NCBI RefSeq assembly: GCF_040802235.1
Contig: NC_133156.1
Coordinates: 140,165,173 to 140,229,172 of the forward strand
Direction: 5' to 3'
DNA: 64,000 nucleotides
Origin: Manis javanica
Lineage: Eukaryota > Chordata > Mammalia > Pholidota > Manidae
Shown one piece after another: positions 35,722 to 44,782 of the stretch. The position numbers and the translations under genes are program-made. A model generated the notes under the pieces. The model did not search any database and was not told the origin of the DNA. It worked only from the letters and a program-made list of their open reading frames with translations. The stretch's first letter is position 1. Each line of letters opens with the position of its first letter.

Positions 35722-35905
35722 GCATGGTGCTGGAGCCAAAAACTGCACATTGAAAAGCCATTGTTTCCCATTCTTGAGAGCTTGAGCAAGTTTCTCAGCC
35801 CCTCTGAGCCTTCGTTGCTTTGTCTGCAGAAAGGGGATAATACAACCAAAATCCCTGCGGTGTTATTGACGAGGTGTGTATAAAAAAATGCCTTATACAC
35901 ACCTG
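35722..35905 (+). repeat. MIR SINE, plus strand
   Basis: GCATGGTGCTGGAGCCAAAAACTGC, GAGCTTGAGCAAGTTTCTCAGCCCCTCTGAGCC, GTCTGCAGAAAGGGGATAATA and GGTGTTATTGACGAGG follow the MIR order. Confidence 0.7.
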
Positions 35906-36570
35906 ACTAAGTGTAATTTCAGATGTAGTTGACTTTAAGCCCTGTTTTGCCCAAACCTGGGTGAACATGACACTGACATTTATGAGAACAAATCACTAAA
36001 ACTGAGAATTTTAATTATTTACAGTTTTGAAAAGATGATTAAATGAAATGATGCTCAGGAAACCCTCTGTAGCTGTCAAGTACATTATGATGATGAGTAA
36101 CTTATCAACAGTGTCAGCATTACAATTGGGTCATAACTGCTTTGTATTCTACATGGTCAGAAGCGATTGCTCATTTCTCTGCCCGTTGCTTATTTCCATG
36201 GTGTTTCTGATGTTGGAGAGACTATGGAATGAGGAAGAGAGGAATGAAAAATTTTCAAGGGTGGGAGCAGACAATAGCTACAGCCACAATAGTTTATGTA
36301 GTCTAAGAATATGTGCATAAATCACTATTACAATGAAATAAAACCCAACCAAGTTGATCTGACACATCTAATGATATACATAATCCTTGCTTTTACTGCA
36401 TGGTAATTAGGCATAAAAAGTAAGATTTCACATAAATAACTGTAATTAGTATCACTTGCCACCAAAGCAAATTTTTAATCTATTCTATCTTCTGTTGCTT
36501 CTTCTGGTATCCATAATTAGCAACAATGCTAAGAGTTTTCCCAGATAGCCTGTCCTGCTTAGTTCTTTCC
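35906..36570. other. Unassigned AT-rich sequence
   Basis: A 90-aa ORF (36,048-36,320) has no domain. No element is recognised. Confidence 0.35.
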
Positions 36571-36827
36571 ATTCATTTGTTCACTCACTCACTCATTCAC
36601 TCATTCTTCAAATGCTGAGTGCTTGTAGTATACCAAGCACAGTGCTAACTGTGGGTACAGCTGGTCATGGGGAGACCAGAGAAAGGGGTTATTTCAGTGC
36701 AAGGTTAGCAAAGTAGGATAGTTCAGAATATATAAGAACCAAAAAAAGCAGGTTCCCTGGAGAAGATGAATCCTAAAATAATTTTATCAGGGCAAGGGAT
36801 TGGGTGAGGGGGAGAATGGCATGTGAG

Positions 36828-36893
36828 CATAAAACTGGCACTTAGAGATCATAAAACTGGCACTTAGAGATCATAAAACTGGCACTTAGAGGT
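36828..36893. repeat. 22-bp tandem repeat, three copies
   Basis: The unit begins CATAAAACTGGCACTTAGAG. Copies 1 and 2 are identical, and copy 3 has one change in the last two bases (AT to GT). It is directly followed by a short GC-rich sequence, CCGCCGGCCGC. It lies within the L2 zone. Confidence 0.95.
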
Positions 36894-37142
36894 GACCCGC
36901 CGGCCGCATTAAGTAGTGTGAATCCTAGGAGTTGAACTATTTAGGGACTAGACTTGGGCCTGCTGCATGTTGGAGCCGAGGAGGACACCCATGGGTTCTG
37001 AGCTGTGAAAGAGGCATCCCTTCTGAGATAGAGGAAAGAGCAGCTTTGAGGGGAAGACGTATGTCATGCACATGCTGAATGACCTTGAGTTACTCATGGG
37101 ATATCCAAGAGGAACTGCCCTGCAGGCGGTGGATACTAGGTC

Positions 37143-37806
37143 CAGCGCTGTGCTGCCCAAGGTGGTAGCCACCCCTCATGTGTGGCTATTTAAATTTAAA
37201 TTAATTAAAGTGAAATAAAAAATTAAATGCAGTTCTTTAGTTATATGAGTCAAATTTCAAGTGCTCAGTAGCCACATGTAGTTAATGGGTCCATACTAGA
37301 CAGTGCCGATACAGGATATTTCCATCAGGGCTGTATTAAGGCTGTCATAACGAATGACTGCAAACTGGGTGGCTTCAAGCAACAGAAATTCCCTCTGTTG
37401 CAGCTTGGAGGAAGGAAGTCTGAATCACAGTGTCAGCCAGGTCACGCTCCCTGTGGAGGCTCTGGGAGAGGGTCTGTTCTGTGACTTTCTCCTGGCTTCT
37501 GGTGTTGCCCCCTGTCCTTGGTGTTCCTTAGCCGCATCACGCCAGTCTCTGCTCCCGTCTTCATAGAGTGCCCCTCCTGTATGCATGCCTCCAAATCTTT
37601 CCTTATAAGAATACCAGTCATTGGATATAAGGGCCCACTAATCCAGGATGAGCTCATCTTAACTTGAAGACTTGTGCAAAGACCCTATTTCCATTTCAGG
37701 TCACATTCCCATGTACTGGAGGCGGGAGCAGTTAGGACTTGAAGACATCTTTTTAGGAAACACAATTCAACCCATAACAATAGCAAAATTGTATTGGACA
37801 GCCCTG
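37143..37806. mobile_element. hAT-type non-autonomous element, interrupted by an LTR
   Basis: The left end CAGCGCTGTGCTGCCCAAGG and the right end TATTGGACAGCCCTG are inverted. Between them are TGTGGCTATTTAAATTTAAATTAATTAAAG, TTCAAGTGCTCAGTAGCCACATG and GATATTTCCATCA. The last phrase is separated from the right end by the LTR at 37,332-37,779. Without the LTR it is about 216 bp, typical for this short hAT family. Confidence 0.75.
37332..37779 (-). mobile_element. MaLR (MLT1-like) LTR inside hAT, minus strand
   Basis: It runs TGTATTAAGG...CATAACA, with AACTGGGTGGCTTCAAGCAAC, GTCACGCTCCCTGTGG, CTTGGTGTTCCTTAGCC, TAAGAATACCAGTCATTGGAT, GACCCTATTTCCATTTCAGG and AACACAATTCAACCCATAACA. It is a complete 448-bp LTR in antisense. 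Flanking pentamers AGGGC and ATAGC match at 3 of 5 positions, compatible with an old 5-bp duplication. Confidence 0.85.
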
Positions 37807-38130
37807 CTTTAGAGCCTACAGGACAAAGGAATTGAAGCCATGGGACTACATGTATCATCCAAGAAGTAGGGAAGGGAAAGGACTTGAAACAGACCTCAAG
37901 GAACAGTAGCATTCATGGGATGGGCAGAGGAAGAGAAACCCACAGAAGGACTGAGAAAGAGAAAGCCAGAGAGGCAGAAGGAAAACCCAGAGGGGTATGG
38001 AGACTTGGAAGTGGTGGAAGCCATTTCAAAAAGGTGAGTGTGGTCAATAGAATTAAAAACTGCTGAGTGGCCAAGTAGAAAAGGCCTGAAAGGTGCCCAC
38101 AGGACCTAGCAACAAGGAGGCTGTTGGCAA

Positions 38131-38737
38131 AAACCCTGAGTCTAAGGGAAGGAGCTGGATGGGGCTTGGAACGGGAACTGGTGACAGGTCCAGAAGTAGA
38201 GGCAGCAGCAGGGGAAATGAAACTGCAAGCACCAAGTTAGGGGACGCAGGCCAAGGACAGGGTGCGGCATTGAGAGGAGCCAAGGAGGTGGGGGAGGCCT
38301 CCGGCTTGGGGGCCTGTGCACCTGGGGGTGTTGTGCTCCAGGCTGGCACGAAGAGAGGAGAGTTTGCTTCTGAGGATCTACTTGGACGAGGACTGGAGTT
38401 GGAACCCCGGCTGCCCTGCGGCCCAGCCACCGCCTCCCACACCCTCATGAACTGGAAAGCGTGACTTCTATTTCTGCTGCATTTTCCCTTCTCTACTCTC
38501 CCACTCAGACTTCTTTGCTTATGCATCCTTTCTGCTCCCTCAGACTCAGACTGTAAGTGACTTTAATGTATCACTTCTCTGCCACTCCCAGGACCACATC
38601 TGTCCCTCCTGGTGTCTGCATGATGTGGCCCCTGCTGACTGCCCCATGCTCTGTGCACTCTGGGAACATGGCTCTTGTCTCGGTTTTTAAAAATGGCCAC
38701 GTTTATGGCTCTGCCTGGAAAGATTTCTGCCCTTATA
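38131..38737. other. Unassigned, GC-richer; overlapping ORFs
   Basis: A 157-aa minus ORF (38,053-38,526) and a 123-aa plus ORF (38,093-38,464) overlap almost fully. Both are low-complexity in composition (Pro/Ser/Ala- or Gly/Arg/Lys-rich) and start within an L2 relic. I see no promoter, domain or splice pattern to support either. Confidence 0.35.
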
Positions 38738-38801
38738 ATCTAACACTGATAACTCTAGGTGCCACCTAGATCTAACACTGATAACTCTAGGTGCCACCTG
38801 C
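38738..38801. repeat. 32-bp tandem duplication, two copies
   Basis: The unit contains ATCTAACACTGATAACTCTA and GGTGCCACCT. The two copies are identical except for the last two bases (AG versus GC). It looks like a recent local slippage duplication. Confidence 0.95.
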
Positions 38802-38944
38802 CACCTTACATATCACTTTGTTAAGGAAGGGTCCTTTGTACTAGTCAGGTCCCCATTCTAATCTCACTATGGTGCTACTTTTTGAAGTCCCTATCTCTGT
38901 AATTATATGTTTACTTGTGTGATAAAAGTTGACCTCGCTAGACT

Positions 38945-39050
38945 GTAGACTCCATGAGGGCAGGCATTGTAGTACCTGTTCATGCTGAATCCCTAGCACT
39001 TAGCATAGTAGATAATTGAGAAGTATTTAGTAGGCCAATCACTTCATAAA
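38945..39050 (+). repeat. L2 LINE 3' tail, plus strand
   Basis: GACTGTAGACTCCATGAGGGCAGGCATTGT, AATCCCTAGCACTTAGCATAGTAG and AATTGAGAAGTATTTAG are the L2 terminal order. Confidence 0.7.
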
Positions 39051-39059
39051 TGACACATT

Positions 39060-39290
39060 TTGATGCATCCCTCCCAGCTCCTGAACTTTATTATAAACAA
39101 TTTCAAACATACAGCAAAGTAGAAAGAACTTGACATCAAATTCCCATATCTTACCACAAAATGCTACTCAATATTTACCATACTTGTTTCATCTCATATT
39201 TATTGCTCTGTGTATCCCTCCATCCCCTATCAGTCTGTCTTATATTCTTGATTGGGCAATGCTCTTTGATGGTTGCTTCATGTGGGTAAA
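39060..39290 (-). repeat. L1M (L1ME-like) 3' end, minus strand
   Basis: CTTTATTATAAACAATTTCAAACATACAGCAAAGTAGAAAGAACTTGACATC and CTCAATATTTACCATACTTGTTTCATC follow the antisense L1ME 3' end. The 141-aa ORF at 39,130-39,555 begins in this relic and is not a gene candidate. Confidence 0.6.
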
Positions 39291-40629
39291 TCTGTCAGTC
39301 TTTCAGTTTCCTAACTCCAAATTGCTAAAAGAAGTCTGGCAATCCAGGGTGAAGGCCACACAGAAAGCCTCTGAGTTGGTAGCCACTTCCGTGGGCCCAT
39401 CAGCTGTGGTGGGGTGTACAGGGTCCTCTGGTTCAAATTACCTGGTAAACTCATTAGCAGAACTGTGTGTGTGGCCTTCTCCCTTTGAAGGTGGCATGAG
39501 GAGGGTGGGCACCATGATATTGCTGGTACAAGTTGCAAACAGGCACAGGGACTAGGGAAGGATCAAGTTAGAGGAATGATATGAATTTCGGCTTCATACC
39601 AGTTGGTTTTTAGGTGTTTGATGACTACTGATCGGCACTACGGTTCAGGGGCTTGGGAAGGCTCTGTCTGAGGCTCAGTGTAGAAGTAGAGGATGGTTGC
39701 ATAGATTGGGAGTGGTCTGCATGCACTGGAGGTTCCAGCATATCTATGACAGCGGGTCAACAATATGGCTGGAAGCAGGTCAACAGGACCACAGTGTGTG
39801 GCTTCTTACATAAGAAGAAAATGTCAATTGCTTGTGAATGGAGGGGAGCCGGTTTGGATTGTTGCCAGATCCCTTGGCCATCACAACCAGTGCCTGGCCA
39901 TGACGGCTGAAGCTGTGATGGTGGGGACTTTCTCATCAAGTGACTATGTAATTTGTTGTCCAAACATGAAACACTTTGGCAAGTGAAACTGGGGTAATAC
40001 TTGTGGGCTGGACTGTCTAAGGGACACTGGTTTGAAGGTCACTGGACCTGAAGAGGGAGGGTAGAGAAGGAGGGATGGTGACCAGGGACAGAGCAGTGGC
40101 TACATGTTGGAGTTGGGGGAAATAATGAAGCTGGTGAAGACAGTAGGCTTAGAGTGGCAGAGAGAGAAAGAGTAGTAATGTCAGGCGGGTCAAGGGAGAA
40201 GGGAGTTTGGGGAGATGACAATGACAGTGGCCAGGCCTGTGGTAGTCTTGTAGGAGAACCCAGACAAGGTTCATGGGCTTGTACTTTCGGAGCTCATCCA
40301 AGGAATGTGTCCTCTGTGGAAGTATTGGGTGGGGGAGTAGATTACAGAGATACAGAGAGAGCATTCAACAGGAGGAAGTGGCTACAAGACACAACGCTTT
40401 GGAAGTAGTTCGGTGGTGGAGCAAGTGAGAAAGAAGACATGGTTTTCAATGCAGGTGTGCAGTACATTGCTGTTCTGGGGTTGTGCCCCTGGATCACAGA
40501 ATTTGGGCTGCAGCTATCTGACATTCCCCTTTTGAAGATTCACAAACAAATAATGAACTATTATTCATATTAATGTGTATTAGCAATTACTACACATTAA
40601 TATTAAAATACAACAAGAATAATAGTGGA
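39291..40629. other. No recognisable gene or element
   Basis: ORFs of 60-85 aa on both strands without features. 40,540-40,625 is very AT-rich. Confidence 0.35.
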
Positions 40630-40860
40630 CATAATAAGAGGTTTATTATGTGCCAGTTTATTATTGTCTTAAACTCTTTATCCAGATAAATTAAAATTAA
40701 TTAAATCCTTATCATTGCCCTATGAGGCAGGTATTCTTATTAGCTCATTTTATAGATGATGAAATAGAAGACAGGTTAACACTTGCCCAAGGCTGCAGAG
40801 CTGGTGAGGGGTGGTGTCAGGATTTGAATCCCCATCTATGCAGTAACCCAGTTATCCTAC
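40630..40860 (-). repeat. MIR SINE, minus strand
   Basis: GTTTATTATGTGCCAG, TCATTGCCCTATGAGGCAGG, CATTTTATAGATGATGAAATAG, ACTTGCCCAAGGCTGCAGAGCTGG and GTCAGGATTTGAATCCCCATC follow the reverse MIR order end to end. Confidence 0.8.
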
Positions 40861-42464
40861 AAGGGGTGGAGGGTGAATCCCTAGTGGTGTCCAGGATTCT
40901 TCCCTGAGGCCGACCAGAAGGAGGAAGGGTGAGCCAAGTCAGAATAGAGGAAGGGACTTGGAGTCAAGAAGGTCCCAGCCCATCGTGCCTCTTTTCCACT
41001 GCAGGTGGAATCCACTGTTGAGAACAAGAGGGCAGGGGTGGAGGTAGGTTGCTGAGGGAAGCATGAAGGCCCAGGACAGCTGTAGGAGGACCGGAAAGGA
41101 AATCATGCAGTGATTAGGAAAGTGATTGTCAAGAAGCATTCAGAACCCAGCTGTGAGACAGAAAACATGAATGTGTGGTGGAGCCACTCAGCTTGGTTGA
41201 AATGTTTTGCTGTCAGCGTTTAGGCAGTTACAGAGCAGAATATGCTGTCTTGCCCCCAGCTCTTCTCTCCACCTGCACCCTGGGGCTGTTCAGCACTACT
41301 GCCCTTCCACTTCCCTTTGCTTTTGACAGATAGACTGGGTGCACTTTTCCACCCCCTTCCCAAAGACTGGAAACACAGTGCAGGATGTAAACTCCCCGCT
41401 TACAACCTCCTCTCCTGGGGAGGCCCGGGCGAACACGGTGGCCCTGGAGAACCGGCAGTCCAGAAAGAACGACATCAGGGAGAAAGAGGCGGGGAGGAAG
41501 GAGCAAAAGGGGGCTCATGCAGCAGCCCTGTTGTCCCCTTCTCCCAACTGCCAGCTGAAGCAATTACCACCCAGGTCGGCCACTGTGTCAATGTCTTTCC
41601 AGAAACATCTAAAAGGAACCCCCAATCACTGATTCTGGGGTAGGTTGAGCTAAATCATTCTTTCTGCCCAAGTGAAGTAATTTTCCAGGCTTTTGAATGG
41701 GCAGAATGCAGGACTTTAAAGGACAGGACAGAGCGCGGTGGCCAGCTGAGGGCCGGTAAGCAGGTGGAGCATGTGCCCACAGAGAAACCAAACCACCACA
41801 TGGGCAGTAAGAAATCATCTGTAGATTCTTTTGGGTTTGTATTGTTTGAAGCATGCTGTTGATCAAGTCCTAGGGGATAAGTAAAGTTTGAGCAGAGGAT
41901 GAGAAATTTCTGCAAATACAGAGGCTCTGCAATAAGAAAGTGACATCTGAGAACTGAGCAGACTGAGAGAAGAGTATTATGGGATGCACAGAGACACCGG
42001 GTAGAACCAGCATGAGTCAGCACAATGAAAAAATATGGCTGAAACAAAAACATTTTATTATCCTCACATTGTTCCTAGTAGGGAAGTCAGAAATTACTCC
42101 AAGTTCATTTCCTCCTACTCTATATCATTAGCATTTGGGGTATGTAATTAGGTTTAAGTCAATTATATTGTAAACTATACTTAGTTTTTATTCCATGGTG
42201 TAAATTCATCCTTCTTAGCAAATCCGAAAGTATTGTTATGGATAATTTTCTAATCTCGGTGGCTCCCTCCTATCTATCAAATTCAAGATTCTAATTCCCA
42301 GAACGGGCCACACAAGGAAATCTGTTGCTTTCAGAAAGTAGTTGCTCTTATAAGGCCTATTTCTGTTGGGGGTGTGATTTGTTATGTTTGTATTTATGTT
42401 CAGAATTGTGACTAACTGATTTCACCTTAAGTCACATGAAACGTTTCTTCTTTCTCTGTTTTGC
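40861..42464. other. No recognisable gene or element
   Basis: Overlapping ORFs at 41,228-41,643 (97-133 aa on three frames) and 41,609-42,053 on the minus strand (85 and 132 aa) lack recognisable domains and agree on no frame. No assignable repeats. Confidence 0.35.
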
Positions 42465-43270
42465 AGCTTTATTGACATTTATATTTTACCTGCCATGAAA
42501 TTCACCCATTTAAAGTATACAGTTCATGATTTTTAGGATATTCACAGAATTATGCAATTATCATCATAATTTAATTTTGGAATATTTTTCAACACTCCAA
42601 AAGGAAAACTCTTCCCATTAGGAGTCATTCTCCATTCTCCTTCCCCTAGTGAATTGGGCTAATCTACTTTCTGCCTCTATGGATTTACCTATTCTAGACA
42701 TTCCACATATATGAAATCATACAGTATGTGGTCTTCTGTGACTGGTTTCTTGCACTTCAGATTGTATTTTCAGGATTCATCCATGTTCTAGCATGGATCA
42801 GTATTTCATTCCTTTTTATTGCCAAATGATATTTCACTGTGTAGACAAGCCACATTCTATTTATTCATTTACCAGTTGGGTGGATAATGTGGTATTTCTA
42901 CACAATGGAATATTATTCAGCAGTTATTTCCATACTTGGCTATTATGAGTAATGCTACTATGAACATTTGTGTCCAAGTTTTTGTTTGAACATATATTTT
43001 TATTCTTTTGGGTCTCTACTTAAAGGTAGAATATCTGGGTCATATGATAAGTTCAGCACTTTGAGGAACTATCAGACTGTTTACTAGTGGCTGTACTATT
43101 TGACATTCCTAGCAGCAATGAATGAGGGCTCTAGTTTCTCTACATCCTTGTTAGCACTTGTTATCTGTTTCTTTTTATTGGCGCCATCCTAGTGTGAAGT
43201 GCTTTCTCACTGCAGTTTTGTTTTGCATTTTGCTAATGACTAATGATGCTGGACATCTTTTCACGTGTCC
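42465..43270 (-). repeat. L1M LINE 3' end, minus strand
   Basis: AGCTTTATTGACATTTATATTTTACC, CCCATTTAAAGTATACAGTTC, GCATGGATCAGTATTTCATTCC, CCTAGCAGCAATGAATGAGG and GACTAATGATGCTGGACATC give about 800 bp of antisense L1M 3' end, unusually intact for this window. Confidence 0.8.
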
Positions 43271-43399
43271 CCTCTGTCTCTGTGCCTAGAACAAGAGTAA
43301 AGCCCATGCAAGGCCCAGGCTAAGTTTTGGTTTGGGATTCCTTGTAGTTCTAGTGATTTCAAAGTCTGGCTAAGCCTACAGGTGGGCTGTTTTCATAGA

Positions 43400-43995
43400 C
43401 AGGGAGTGTAACAAGCAAGACATAGAAAGGAGGCCGAACGTCCAGAAAGGAGAGGTGGCAGCAGGGCCAACCAGTTGCAAAGGGCTGGCTGTGGCTTCAT
43501 TAGCTGACTCATTACCATACTACCAAACATGAGAGAAGTGTTAGAGTGGCAGTTAGATGGACATGAGCAGGAGCGGAGAAGAGAGGGCGGCAGGCCAGCC
43601 AGTCTCCCTTAGGCCAGCCCCTTTTGTAGTTCAGCACAAACTGATAAGCGAAAATACGGTCTCTGGGACCCTCCCGATTTTAGCGCATGCCCACTTAAGG
43701 AAGACCTTGTCGTAATGACACTGAGGCCCTCGTCATATCATTATTGTATCATTTACACTGTGGTTTTGGCCCCACTGTGGGTTTCTCTTAGATGCTCATG
43801 GGAAGAATGTGGAAAGCAAACTTGCTCTGAGGCTGCAGGGGAGGAAGCTGGCTTGGAGTCAGCCACTCCTGTCTCTGGAGCGCACTTTCCTTTTGCTTTG
43901 CTAAATAAAAACCCTGTGTGGCTTTAACTCCCTATCAGGTCTTACTACTGAATTCTTTCCGTTGGAGGAGACGAGAATGGAGGAATTCCACAATC
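43400..43995 (+). mobile_element. ERV LTR-like block, plus strand
   Basis: A candidate 5' end TGTAACAAGC lies at about 43,407. The block has GGCCAACCAGTTGC, a GGGACCCTCCCGATTTTAGCGC stretch, an AATAAA polyadenylation signal at 43,904-43,909 (GCTTTGCTAAATAAAAACC) and a U5-like end reaching GGAATTCCACA at about 43,993. The position of AATAAA about 85 bp before the end is typical of a gammaretrovirus-like (class I) solo LTR. I find no internal retroviral genes. The ends are approximate and no target duplication was confirmed. Confidence 0.6.
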
Positions 43996-44044
43996 CACTG
44001 CCCCGAAACAGAAGGGGCTAGTGGTTCTGACTCCAGTTCCAACG

Positions 44045-44782
44045 TGTGGGTATTTTCCCCACACTGAGCAATTCTCTGACACTAGCCAGGTGTCCTACAA
44101 GTCAACTCAATTCTGACACTGGATATACTGTGAGATCCCATACGTTAAGGGCTCCGTCCTACAAAACAGCCCCCACCACCTTTGAGAGTGAGTCACAAGT
44201 GCAGGTTGCTGGATTCACAAGAATCACCTTGTTTTTGAACAACTGGCTATAGTTCAGAGATTCCAACAACCCCCTCCTGAGTTCTATTAATTTGTTAGAG
44301 TGGCTCATAGAACCCAGAGACATATTCTTATTTTATTTACTAGATTACTGGTTTATTATAAAAGGCTGTAGCCATGGGGAGACACACAGGGCAAGGTGCT
44401 GGGGAGGGGTCCGGAGCTTCCGTGATCTCCCTGAGCCACTCCCCACACATCTCCACATGTTCACCCACCCGGAAGCCCTCTGCACTCTCTTTATGCATTT
44501 CTCTGGAGCTTCATTACATGAGAAAGATTGATTAAATCATTGGCCTGGTGACTGAACTCAATCTCCAGCCCCTCTCCCTTCCCTGGAGGTCAAGGGGTAG
44601 GATGGAAAGTTCCAGCCCTCTAATTGCGTGGATGGTTCTCCTGGCAACTAGCCCCACACTTAGATGCTTTCCCACTACTGTCTCATTAACAGAATAAGAG
44701 GCAACTCTTATCACAGGAAATTCCAAGAATTTTAGGAAAGAAGGCCAAATATATATTTCTTATTATAAGCCACAGTATCACA
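44045..44782. mobile_element. ERV LTR-like block, TG...CA, 738 bp
   Basis: It opens TGTGGGTATTTTCCCC and closes GCCACAGTATCACA. It contains TAGAGTGGCTCATAGAACCCAG, CTGGTTTATTATAAAAGGCTG, ATTGATTAAATCATTGGCC, ATCTCCAGCCCCTCTCCC, GGAAAGTTCCAGCCCTCTAATTG and GAAATTCCAAGAATTTTAGG, which is a dispersed mammalian LTR order that I recall. Flanks AACG and AAGG match at 3 of 4 positions. The family and the orientation of transcription are not assigned. Confidence 0.65.

Larger units (their letters stand above)
36575..38130 (-). repeat. Long L2 LINE relic, minus strand, with nested elements
   Basis: The tail (CATTTGTTCACTCACTCACTC, GTACAGCTGGTCATGG) opens the element. 36,940-37,142 holds the reverse of the L2 ORF2 region (GTATGTCATGCACATGCTGAATGACC, GGATATCCAAGAGGAACTG, GCAGGCGGTGGATACTAGG). 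37,807-38,130 resumes with GGGGTATGGAGACTTGGAAGTG, CATTTCAAAAAGGTGAGTGTGGTC, AACTGCTGAGTGGCCAAGTAG and CAACAAGGAGGCTGTTGG. A hAT (37,143-37,806) and a MaLR LTR inside it interrupt the colinear L2. Confidence 0.7.

Noticed and set aside
36828-36893. Tandem repeat as a CRISPR-like array
   Set aside because: The 22-bp units are directly adjacent with no spacers, and the genome is eukaryotic.
36889-36910. CGGCCG-type sequence near the tandem repeat, suggesting vector or linker contamination
   Set aside because: It is too short, and mammalian L2-like sequence continues on both sides.
38053-38526. 157-aa minus and 123-aa plus ORFs overlapping
   Set aside because: Both begin in or next to antisense L2 sequence, have biased composition and no domain. 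Such mirror ORFs are common in GC-richer DNA.
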